From Myxococcales bacterium (lineage in GTDB: Bacteria; Myxococcota_A; Bradymonadia; Bradymonadales; Bradymonadaceae): 6,347 nt of DNA. The notes beneath the pieces are model-generated. The model had not been told where the DNA came from, ran no database searches, and saw only the letters and a program-made list of their open reading frames with translations. The stretch is from NCBI GenBank assembly GCA_007120915.1, contig SKMT01000492.1, positions 1 to 6,347 on the forward strand, in the 5' to 3' direction. Within the stretch, counting starts at the first letter, position 1. Each line of letters starts with the position of its first letter. Positions 1 through 5,775 of the stretch are shown here, piece by piece. The translations under genes were made by a program, and so were the position numbers.

Positions 1-1090
1 CGGGATGCACCTGCTTGGAGGGGGGGCTGCCGAAGTAGTCTTCGACCTCCTGTTGGATGCGGGGCATGCGGGTCATCCCGCCGACCAGAATCACATCGTC
101 GATGTCCTCCGGGGTCAGCCCCGACTCTTCGAGGGTGGCCTCACAGATCTTGATGGTGCGCTGGATGAGGTCGATCGTCAGCTCCTCGAGCTTCTCCTTG
201 GTCAGGTCGGTCTGCAGATGGAGAGCTTCACCGTCGTCTTCGCTGTGGATGAAGGGGAGACTGATCTCGGTTTCGTCGACGCCGGACAGCTCGATTTTGG
301 CCTTCTCCGCGGCGTCGCGAAGCCGCTGCAGTGCCATCTGATCGTTGCGCAGGTCCACCTTGTGTTCGCGGGCGAACTCAAAGGCGAGGTGTTCGATGAC
401 CCGGGCGTCGAAGTCTTCGCCGCCAAGGAAGGTGTCTCCTGCCGTGGAGAGCACGTCGAACACCCCGTCGTGAATGTCGAGAATCGAGATGTCGAAGGTG
501 CCGCCGCCGAGGTCATAGATCGCGACGGTGGAGTCGAGGGACTGGCCGAAGCCGTAGGCCAGGGCTGCGGCCGTCGGCTCGTTGATGATGCGCACAATTT
601 CGAGTCCGGCGATGCGCCCGGCGTCTTTGGTCGCCTTGCGCTGGTTGTCGTTGAAGTACGCCGGCACCGTCACCACCGCCTTCTGCGGCTCTTCGCCCAG
701 ATGTTCCTCGGCGACGATCTTCATCTCCTGGAGGATCATGCTCGAAATTTCGGGGAGGCTGTAGACTTTGTCCCGCAGCTTGATGCGAGCATCGTCGTGG
801 GGGCCTTCCACGATTTCGTAGGGGCAGGTCTCGATGCAGTGACGAACCTCGGAGGAATCCCAGGTGCGCCCGATAAGTCGTTTGGCAGCGTAGACGGTAT
901 GCTCGGCATTGGTAATGGCCTGGCGTTTGGCCATCTGTCCGACCAGACGCCGTCCACTATCGGTAATGGCGACCACACTGGGGGTGGTCTTGTAGCCTCC
1001 CTGGTTGGGAATGACCTCCGGAGTGCCCGCTTCTAGCACGGCCACACAAGAGTTCGTCGTACCCAGGTCAATACCGATAATGCGTTCCAT
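1..1090 (-). CDS. dnaK: Molecular chaperone DnaK (Hsp70), N-terminal 363 residues; 3' end beyond the window
   Basis: This is the ATP-driven cytoplasmic Hsp70 chaperone, which binds exposed hydrophobic stretches of client proteins in a cycle driven by J-proteins and GrpE. The visible part is almost the whole nucleotide-binding domain. It starts MERIIGIDLGTTNS (phosphate loop, D8 and T11-T12), followed by K70 in AAKRLIGR, the hinge NEPTAAALAYG at 170-180 with E171, DLGGGTFD at 193-200 (D193 and T198, matching E. coli D194 and T199), GGEDFD at 223-228 and VGGMTRMP at 336-343. Residues 76-113 keep the lobe-IB insertion of Gram-negative DnaK. The hairpin after DLGGGTFDIS is about six residues shorter than in E. 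coli. The linker and substrate-binding domain fall outside the window, so an accessory Hsp70 paralogue cannot be fully excluded, although the N-terminus is canonical. The ATG at 1090 is fixed by the MERIIGIDLG start and by an AGGAG six bases upstream. The gene has its own promoter candidate and follows a J-domain gene by 106 bp. Confidence 0.97.
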   Translation of the reverse strand, partial: MERIIGIDLGTTNSCVAVLEAGTPEVIPNQGGYKTTPSVVAITDSGRRLVGQMAKRQAITNAEHTVYAAKRLIGRTWDSSEVRHCIETCPYEIVEGPHDDARIKLRDKVYSLPEISSMILQEMKIVAEEHLGEEPQKAVVTVPAYFNDNQRKATKDAGRIAGLEIVRIINEPTAAALAYGFGQSLDSTVAIYDLGGGTFDISILDIHDGVFDVLSTAGDTFLGGEDFDARVIEHLAFEFAREHKVDLRNDQMALQRLRDAAEKAKIELSGVDETEISLPFIHSEDDGEALHLQTDLTKEKLEELTIDLIQRTIKICEATLEESGLTPEDIDDVILVGGMTRMPRIQQEVEDYFGSPPSKQVHP

Positions 1091-1096
1091 ATGGTT

Positions 1097-1101
1097 CTCC
1101 T
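1097..1101 (-). promoter_or_regulatory. Strong Shine-Dalgarno site of dnaK
   Basis: On the minus strand, AGGAG lies six bases (AACCAT) upstream of the dnaK ATG. It is the only strong ribosome-binding site among the five start codons visible in the window, and it supports the choice of start. Confidence 0.85.
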
Positions 1102-1130
1102 CGCGTCGAAACCGTCTGTTACATGAGAGG

Positions 1131-1157
1131 ATTGTACTGAGTGTAGGCCGCCGTCAA
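1131..1157 (-). promoter_or_regulatory. Candidate sigma-70-type promoter of dnaK
   Basis: On the minus strand, TTGACG (1157-1152) resembles a -35 box and TACAAT (1136-1131) a -10 box. The spacer is 15 bp, shorter than the usual 17. Transcription would begin near 1124 and leave a leader of about 34 nt before the dnaK ATG. I see no CIRCE (HrcA) inverted repeat. The CTTGAC overlapping the -35 box is reminiscent of the start of a sigma-32 -35 element, but the matching CCCCAT-type -10 is not convincing. The position is right for a dnaK promoter; the assignment rests on motif resemblance only. Confidence 0.45.
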
Positions 1158-1161
1158 GCAG

Positions 1162-1203
1162 GCAATGATCTTCGGCGCAACTGTTGGAGCACACGCTCAT
1201 TGC
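1162..1203 (-). repeat. 7-bp inverted repeat spanning the J-domain gene stop codon, upstream of the dnaK promoter
   Basis: Plus-strand GCAATGA (1162-1168) and TCATTGC (1197-1203) are perfect inverted copies separated by 28 bases. One arm covers the stop codon of the J-domain gene; the other ends four bases before the putative -35 box of dnaK. No U-tract follows, so an intrinsic terminator is unlikely. It could be a protein-binding site, an mRNA 3'-end structure, or chance. Confidence 0.3.
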
Positions 1204-2336
1204 TCCAGTGCTGTCAGCCGGCGCCGTATCTGGTCCTTATCGCCCCCGGCCTCCAGTGCCTGCTTGTAGTGGTAGATGGCATCCTCGACAGCTCCCTTCT
1301 TCTCGTAGACCCGCCCGAGCAACTGGAGGGGGGCAGGCGAGGAGTTGTCAATTTTGTGAGCTGCTCGAGCAAAGCCTGCTGCATCGTCCAGCCGCTCGTT
1401 CGCTTCCAGCAACCTGGAGGCCACTTTGATGGCCAACTGCGCATCTCGCTTCAGGCTCAGGGCCTTGCGATAGCCGTCCAACGCCTGTGAAAATCGTCCC
1501 TCTTCGAGCGCTTCGTCACTTCGTTGTACCAACACCTTGTAGGCCATCTCCTTTTTCTTGTCGCCCTTCATTCCCGCCCGGGACTCGCTCTGTCGGCTGG
1601 CGGGGGTGGATGCCTGTTGGTGTTGCTGATGAACAGCGGTGCTCTGTTCAAGTTGCTGATCGTATTCCTTGCGCTTTCGAGCGTTGGTCAGGGTCTGATA
1701 GGCGCGGGTGACCCGCTGAAAGATCGCTTCGATCATCGATTCGTAGTCCCCCAGAATTTTCTGATAGAACCGATCGGGATGATAGCGCTTCGACATCTGG
1801 AAGTACGATTTGCGCAGTGGGCGCCGGCCTACGTCGCGCTCCACGCCCAGAAGCTGATAGTGGTCGACCCCGTCGATCTGGTCGTACACGAAGATGACTT
1901 CCCGTTTGAAGTCGTCATCCAACTCCACGGATTGTTCCAGCAACTGCTGGTCGAAGGGGTAGTCGTCGAAATCGGCGGGGAATCGTTGGCAGATGCGACT
2001 GCCCGGGCCATCGTCAGCATCGGTGGATTTGGATTCGCTGTCGTCTGTGGCAGCGCCGGAGGATTCGTCCCCGGTGGAGGTGGCCGTTTCGTCGGATTCC
2101 GATGGAGGGGGATCTTCGCCGGGCAGGTGCACCAGACCGTATTCGGTGAGCTTGCGGAGGCATGCGATGGTCTTTTCGGTGCCAAGCCCGGTGGCACGGC
2201 ACAGGTCCGCTACGTTGGTGTTGCCATCTATCCTGGAGAGCACGAAATACTCTTCGTGCGTCGGTTGGACATCCAGTGATGAAGGGTCGGCGTCGGCAAT
2301 GGGCTCAGGAGTGACGCTATCGTCGAGCTCAGGCAT
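1197..2336 (-). CDS. J-domain protein with N-terminal helix-turn-helix-like segment and C-terminal TPR repeats (putative DnaK co-chaperone)
   Basis: This 379-residue soluble protein has no signal peptide or membrane segment. Residues 30-74 (EYFVLSRIDGNTNVADLC, then TGLGTEKTIACLRKLTEYGL) resemble the winged-helix-like segment that heads many deltaproteobacterial J-domain/TPR proteins. Residues 75-115 form a low-complexity Ser/Thr/Asp/Glu-rich linker. A J domain occupies about 158-227 (DHYQLLGV, the Hsp70-contacting HPD at 186-188 in KRYHPDRFY, and YQTLTNARKRKEYD). A Gln/Ser-rich spacer covers 228-262. About two to three TPR-like helical pairs occupy 264-366. There is no Gly/Phe region or zinc finger, so it is not a canonical DnaJ; the family is a class III (type C) J-protein. 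The intact HPD and the position just upstream of dnaK suggest that it recruits DnaK to TPR-bound partners; the targets are unknown. The ATG at 2336 is the most upstream possible start, because TGA lies in frame three codons before it. The ribosome-binding site is weak, with only a GAG ten bases upstream. Confidence 0.9.
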   Translation of the reverse strand: MPELDDSVTPEPIADADPSSLDVQPTHEEYFVLSRIDGNTNVADLCRATGLGTEKTIACLRKLTEYGLVHLPGEDPPPSESDETATSTGDESSGAATDDSESKSTDADDGPGSRICQRFPADFDDYPFDQQLLEQSVELDDDFKREVIFVYDQIDGVDHYQLLGVERDVGRRPLRKSYFQMSKRYHPDRFYQKILGDYESMIEAIFQRVTRAYQTLTNARKRKEYDQQLEQSTAVHQQHQQASTPASRQSESRAGMKGDKKKEMAYKVLVQRSDEALEEGRFSQALDGYRKALSLKRDAQLAIKVASRLLEANERLDDAAGFARAAHKIDNSSPAPLQLLGRVYEKKGAVEDAIYHYKQALEAGGDKDQIRRRLTALEQ

Positions 2337-2365
2337 GGTTATTCAACTCGTCGCAGTCAGATTGA

Positions 2366-2382
2366 AGTCCGGGGCCACAGAG
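2366..2382 (-). repeat. Imperfect 17-bp direct repeat, copy B (near the J-domain gene start)
   Basis: The plus-strand sequence AGTCCGGGGCCACAGAG matches copy A at 2485-2501 at 14 of 17 positions with no gap. It overlaps the GC-rich hairpin at 2370-2387. It might be a repeated regulator site or an RNA element in the leader of the J-domain gene. Confidence 0.35.
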
Positions 2383-2387
2383 CCCCG
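2370..2387 (-). promoter_or_regulatory. GC-rich stem-loop in the leader of the J-domain gene
   Basis: On the minus strand CGGGGC and GCCCCG pair perfectly (6 bp, all G-C) around the 6-base loop TCTGTG, ending 33 bases before the start codon at 2336. No U-tract follows, so it does not look like an intrinsic terminator. The left arm can instead pair with AGCCCCG at 2425-2419 (see the separate entry), giving mutually exclusive folds. Confidence 0.4.
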
Positions 2388-2425
2388 ATGGTCCTTGCCG
2401 GAAGCGGTGTTGGACGACCGGGGCT
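2381..2425 (-). promoter_or_regulatory. Alternative long-range pairing competing with the 2370-2387 hairpin
   Basis: Minus-strand AGCCCCG (2425-2419) is perfectly complementary to CGGGGCT (2387-2381) over 7 bp with a 31-base loop. CGGGGC is also the left arm of the hairpin at 2370-2387, so the two structures cannot coexist in one transcript. This geometry can support leader regulation, but it is equally compatible with chance in GC-rich DNA. No known riboswitch or RNA-thermometer consensus is recognised. Confidence 0.25.
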
Positions 2426-2466
2426 GCTGATGTTCCTCAACCACTCTGTAAGCACCACAGACAACG

Positions 2467-2481
2467 CGATTGTCTCAATCG
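2467..2481. repeat. Perfect palindrome CGATTG-TCT-CAATCG
   Basis: Six-base arms flank a 3-base centre in the non-coding stretch between argD and the J-domain gene, 52 bases past the argD stop. It lies between the candidate promoter and the J-domain gene start. No T-run follows on the minus strand, so a terminator is unlikely. A dimeric repressor site or a small leader hairpin is possible. Confidence 0.35.
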
Positions 2482-2484
2482 GTC

Positions 2485-2501
2485 AGTTCTGGGGCACAGA
2501 G
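2485..2501 (-). repeat. Imperfect 17-bp direct repeat, copy A (distal)
   Basis: The plus-strand sequence AGTTCTGGGGCACAGAG matches copy B (2366-2382) at 14 of 17 positions, with starts 119 bases apart. It overlaps the candidate -10 box at 2498-2503, where a bound regulator could interfere with transcription. The function is unknown. Confidence 0.35.
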
Positions 2502-2527
2502 TACTGCGAGATGGGCGTGAAAGGCAA
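2498..2527 (-). promoter_or_regulatory. Weak candidate promoter for the J-domain gene
   Basis: On the minus strand TTGCCT (2527-2522) and TACTCT (2503-2498) are separated by 18 bp, giving partial matches to the -35 and -10 consensus, just after the argD stop. If real, the transcript would have a leader of about 155 nt containing the palindrome and the competing hairpins. The 196-bp gap itself, unusually large for this block, argues for an independent promoter somewhere here. Confidence 0.25.
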
Positions 2528-2532
2528 GACGA

Positions 2533-3732
2533 TCACACCTGTTGGAGAGCCATGCGCAACCGGCGCAGCCCTTCGTTAATTTCGTCTTCATCGATGATCA
2601 GCGGGGGGACGAACCGGAGCGTGTCGCCCCCGGCGGTGTTCAACAGCAGCCCCTGATCGCGCGCGACCCGCACCACCTCGGAGGCTTTTTCGCCACACTC
2701 TGCTCCCACAAGAAGCCCTGCGCCGCGCACGTCGCTGATCAGGTCGAATTCGTCGGCCAGCTCGTCGAGCCCGGCGCGAAGCTGGCGGCTGCGAGCTCGA
2801 ACGTTGTCGAGCAACTGCTCGTCTTCGATGGTATCGAGCACCACCGCTCCGGCGCTGCAGGCCAGGGGGTTGCCCCCGAAGGTGGAGGCGTGGCTGCCGC
2901 GCTTCCATCCCTTCCACAGTTCCTCCGTAGCCACCGTCGCGCCCAGCGGCACGCCTCCGCCCAGCCCCTTCGCCAGCGTCATCACATCCGGAGTTACCCC
3001 AAACTTCTGATAGGCGAACAGCTCTCCGACCCTTCCGACGCCGGTCTGGACCTCATCGAACATCAGAAACGCGTCGTGGCGGTCGCACAGATCGCGGGCG
3101 GCGGTGAGAAACTCTTCGGTCGCCGGGCGCACTCCGCCTTCGCCCTGCACGGGCTCTACGACCAGCGCGGCGATGTTGTCGTCGAATGCCTGTTCGAGTG
3201 CGTCGACGTCATTGAACGGTACGTAATCGAAACCGGGCGCCAGGGGGGCGAATCCGTCGTGGTATTTGGGCTGGCCGGTGGCGGTGATCGACGCGAGAGT
3301 GCGGCCGTGAAACGACGATTTCATCGACAAAATCTTCGTCTTCGACTCCCGTCCGGCCACGCGTGACTGGTAGCGGCGCACCAGCTTGAAGGCCGCTTCA
3401 TTGGCCTCGGTGCCGGAGTTGCATAGAAACACCCGGTCGCCGAAGGACTGGTCTACCAGCCGTTGCATCAGCTCGATCTGCTCGGCGGTGTAAAACATGT
3501 TGGACACATGCAGCAGCCGGCCGGCCTGCTGTTGCAGCGTCTCGGTCAGCCGGGGGTGGGCATGACCCAGGCTGCACACGGCGATGCCGGCGAGAAAATC
3601 GAGATACCGGTTGCCCTCGCTGTCCGTCAGCCAGACCCCTTCTCCGCGTTCGAACACGATGTCTGCAGGGGCGTAATTGGGGCTGTTGAGCTGATTGCCC
3701 CGGGCGAGCAGGTCCTTCAATTGTTGGTTCAT
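2533..3732 (-). CDS. argD: Acetylornithine aminotransferase (class III, PLP-dependent)
   Basis: This cytoplasmic enzyme transfers the amino group of glutamate to N-acetylglutamate 5-semialdehyde, making N-acetylornithine in arginine synthesis. ArgD proteins often also serve as succinyl-diaminopimelate aminotransferase in lysine synthesis. The 399 residues match the family size (E. coli ArgD about 406). Visible motifs are YLDFLAGIAVCSLGHAHP at 43-60, the phosphate-binding NSGTEANE at 105-112, FHGRT at 141-145, EPVQGEGG at 193-200, FDEVQTGVGR at 225-234 with D226 contacting the PLP ring nitrogen, the Schiff-base lysine K255 in TLAKGLGGGVPLGA, TFGGNP at 284-289 and LRFVPPLI at 372-379. No other arginine genes are present, but hslV-hslU-argD is an order I recall from deltaproteobacterial genomes, which favours ArgD over a GABA or ornithine aminotransferase. 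It starts 47 bp after hslU. There is no Shine-Dalgarno sequence before the ATG at 3732, although the N-terminus aligns well with the family. Confidence 0.93.
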   Translation of the reverse strand: MNQQLKDLLARGNQLNSPNYAPADIVFERGEGVWLTDSEGNRYLDFLAGIAVCSLGHAHPRLTETLQQQAGRLLHVSNMFYTAEQIELMQRLVDQSFGDRVFLCNSGTEANEAAFKLVRRYQSRVAGRESKTKILSMKSSFHGRTLASITATGQPKYHDGFAPLAPGFDYVPFNDVDALEQAFDDNIAALVVEPVQGEGGVRPATEEFLTAARDLCDRHDAFLMFDEVQTGVGRVGELFAYQKFGVTPDVMTLAKGLGGGVPLGATVATEELWKGWKRGSHASTFGGNPLACSAGAVVLDTIEDEQLLDNVRARSRQLRAGLDELADEFDLISDVRGAGLLVGAECGEKASEVVRVARDQGLLLNTAGGDTLRFVPPLIIDEDEINEGLRRLRMALQQV

Positions 3733-3779
3733 ATCTGCGGTGGGGATGGGGTACTGCGTCAGGGAAATGACCGACCTTA

Positions 3780-5204
3780 TCAGAGGATGTAGCGGCTCAG
3801 ATCTTCGTCCTCCAGAATGCCTTCGAGCCGATCGCGCACGTAATCGGCGGAGACGGTGAACGTCTCGTCGTCGCGATCCGGAGCGTCGAAAGAGAGCGCT
3901 TCGAAGACCTTCTCCATGATGGTGTGCAACCGGCGGGCGCCGATGTTTTCGAGGGTGTCGTTGACCCGGAATGCCATCTCGGCGAGCGTTTCGATGGCGT
4001 CGTCGTCGAACCCGACTTCGATGCCCTCGGTGCGCATCAGCTCGATGTACTGGCGGGTCAGGCTGTTCTGGGGCTCCGTGAGGATGCGCTGGAAGTCGCG
4101 TTCGGTCAGGCTCTTCAGTTCCACACGGATCGGAAACCGGCCCTGCAACTCCGGGATCAGGTCCGAGGGCTTGGACTGGTGGAAGGCCCCGGCGGCGATA
4201 AACAGGATGTGGTCCGTCTTGACCACTCCGTGTTTGGTGGTCACCGACGAGCCCTCGACGATGGGAAGCAGGTCCCGTTGGACGCCCTGGCGGGAGACAT
4301 CGACGCTCTGTTTGGTGTCGCGCCCGGCGATCTTGTCGACTTCGTCCAGGAAGATGATGCCCGACTCCTGGGTGCGTTTGAGCGCCTCCTGGGTGATCTG
4401 ATCCATGTCGATGAGACGGTTGGCTTCCTCCTTGGTCAGCGCCTGCAGCGCCTCTTTGACCCGGATGCGCTTCTGCTTGCGTTGTTTGGGAAAGATGTCA
4501 CCGAAGACGCTTCCCAGGTCCATCTCGTCCATCATGCCCTGCTGGCCGGAGAAGACCTCGACGACCGGGTTGCGGCTGTCCGTCAGCTCCACCTCGACGT
4601 ATTCTTCGTCGAACTCGCCGTTTCGAAGCCGATGACGCAACAGCTCCCGGTGGTCTTTGGGGGCGTCGTCGCTGGACTCGACGATGCCGTCGTCGCCGAC
4701 GATGAAGGTGCCCTTGTCGTTGTGGCTGTCATCGAGCGGGGCGCGCTCGGTGACGCGCGGCTCCAGTTTGTCCAAAATCCGGTCTTCGGCGACTTCGCGG
4801 GCCCGCTCTTCCACCCGCTTTTCGTGCTCCGCTTTCACCAGGCTGATGCCCAGCTCCAACAGATCGCGTACCATGCTCTCGACGTCGCGGCCCACGTAGC
4901 CCACTTCCGTGAACTTGGAGGCTTCCACTTTCAGAAATGGCGCCCGCGCCAGGTTGGCCAGCCGGCGCGCCACCTCCGTTTTTCCCACACCGGTGGGCCC
5001 GATCATGATGATGTTTTTGGGCATCACCTCGTCGCGCAGATCCTCGTCGAGCTGGCGGCGCCGCCACCGGTTTCTCAACGCGATGGCCACGGCGCGTTTC
5101 GCCTCGTGTTGGCCGACGATGTAGTTGTCCAGCGCCGAGACAATCTCGCGGGGCGTAAGTTCAGCGCCTTGTCGTTCTGTGGTGGAGTCGGAACCGGGTG
5201 CCAT
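3780..5204 (-). CDS. hslU: HslU (ClpY), ATPase subunit of the HslVU protease
   Basis: This AAA+ unfoldase forms a hexamer that binds HslV, unfolds substrates and threads them into the peptidase. Motifs in order are LTPREIVSALDNYIVGQ at 16-32, Walker A GPTGVGKT at 69-76, pore loop GYVG at 102-105, Walker B IIFLDEVDK at 283-291 (D287, E288), the sensor-1 region FIAAGAFH at 335-342, the arginine finger R356 in ELQGRFPIR, sensor 2 GARRLHT at 422-428, and the C-terminal DLSRYIL, the tail that inserts between HslV subunits to activate them. At 474 residues it is 31 longer than E. coli HslU: 12 extra before Walker A and about 19 extra in the I-domain (110-270), where 155-185 is acidic. The ATG at 5204 is the only reasonable start, as there is no internal ATG, GTG or TTG before the conserved region, yet no Shine-Dalgarno is visible. 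It follows hslV by 22 bp. The stop TGA is followed directly by TAA. Confidence 0.97.
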   Translation of the reverse strand: MAPGSDSTTERQGAELTPREIVSALDNYIVGQHEAKRAVAIALRNRWRRRQLDEDLRDEVMPKNIIMIGPTGVGKTEVARRLANLARAPFLKVEASKFTEVGYVGRDVESMVRDLLELGISLVKAEHEKRVEERAREVAEDRILDKLEPRVTERAPLDDSHNDKGTFIVGDDGIVESSDDAPKDHRELLRHRLRNGEFDEEYVEVELTDSRNPVVEVFSGQQGMMDEMDLGSVFGDIFPKQRKQKRIRVKEALQALTKEEANRLIDMDQITQEALKRTQESGIIFLDEVDKIAGRDTKQSVDVSRQGVQRDLLPIVEGSSVTTKHGVVKTDHILFIAAGAFHQSKPSDLIPELQGRFPIRVELKSLTERDFQRILTEPQNSLTRQYIELMRTEGIEVGFDDDAIETLAEMAFRVNDTLENIGARRLHTIMEKVFEALSFDAPDRDDETFTVSADYVRDRLEGILEDEDLSRYIL

Positions 5205-5226
5205 AGCTGTTGCGGTTGGTGTGGGG

Positions 5227-5775
5227 TCAGGAAGAAGTGGGGAGTTCTTCGACGGTGATTGTGTCGTTGGTGAATACGCAGATTTCGGCGGCGATGCTCA
5301 GCGCCGTCTCGCAGACGGTGCGGGCGTCGAGATCGTCGGTGTGTCGCACCAGCGATCGCGCCGCCGCAAGCGCGAAGGAGCCGCCGGAGCCGATCGCGGC
5401 GATCCCTTCCTCGGGCTCGATGACGTCACCGGTGCCGCTGATCAGAAGCGTCTTGTCGCGGTCCGCGGCGATCAACAGTGCTTCGAGCCGGCGCAGCATC
5501 TTGTCGGTGCGCCACTCTTTGGCCAATTCGACGGCCGCCCGGGTCAGATTGCCGGCGTACTCGCTGAGCTTGTCTTCGAGCTTCTCGTACAACGTGATGG
5601 CGTCGGCGGTGGACCCGGCGAACCCGCAGAGTACCCGGTCGTCGTACAGCCGCCGGACTTTGCGCGCCGAGTGTTTCATCACCACCTTCTCGCCCATGGT
5701 AACCTGTCCGTCGCCGGCGATGACGACGCTGTCTCCGGTGCGTACGCTGACGATGGTGGTGCCTTTGAAGTTCAT
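5227..5775 (-). CDS. hslV: HslV (ClpQ), threonine peptidase subunit of the HslVU protease
   Basis: This is the proteasome-like N-terminal-threonine peptidase; two hexameric rings form the proteolytic chamber opened by HslU. The 182 residues read MNFKG, then TTIVSVR, so the nucleophile Thr6 should be exposed by removing a five-residue propeptide, unlike E. coli, where only Met is removed. Other conserved parts are AGDGQVTMG at 20-28 (D22), the HSARKVRRLYDD stretch with the probable catalytic lysine K39, GFAGSTADA, AAVELAKEWRTDKMLRRLEALL, and IGSGGSFALAAARSL, which carries the active-site Ser-Gly-Gly region. The C-terminus TITVEELPTSS matches the family. The ATG overlaps the xerC stop in ATGA, so translation is probably coupled to xerC, consistent with the lack of a Shine-Dalgarno sequence. 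Confidence 0.97.
   Translation of the reverse strand: MNFKGTTIVSVRTGDSVVIAGDGQVTMGEKVVMKHSARKVRRLYDDRVLCGFAGSTADAITLYEKLEDKLSEYAGNLTRAAVELAKEWRTDKMLRRLEALLIAADRDKTLLISGTGDVIEPEEGIAAIGSGGSFALAAARSLVRHTDDLDARTVCETALSIAAEICVFTNDTITVEELPTSS

Noticed and set aside
5..1036. 343-codon open frame on the plus strand antisense to dnaK
   Set aside because: It mirrors the dnaK coding frame; dnaK antisense strands in GC-rich genomes commonly stay open. No ribosome-binding site or recognisable domain, whereas the minus strand encodes an unmistakable DnaK.
1091..1160. CIRCE (HrcA) operator before dnaK
   Set aside because: The TTAGCACTC / GAGTGCTAA inverted pair is absent on either strand of the gap.
2370..2387. 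GC-rich hairpin as an intrinsic terminator of argD
   Set aside because: There is no U-rich tract after it on the minus strand and it lies about 150 bases past the argD stop.
2388..2579. 63-codon plus-strand open frame in the argD / J-domain intergenic region
   Set aside because: It runs into the argD 3' end, lacks a Shine-Dalgarno sequence and resembles no known protein; the regulatory-element reading fits the region better.
1524..3366. Plus-strand open frames antisense to the J-domain gene (1524-2279) and argD (2542-3366)
   Set aside because: They are shadows of recognised genes, with no known domains or start signals.
3924..5258. 444-codon open frame on the plus strand antisense to hslU
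   Set aside because: It is fully antisense to a highly conserved hslU, its translation is low-complexity (rich in Val, Asp, Leu, Gly and His), and its openness follows from the GC-biased codon use of hslU.
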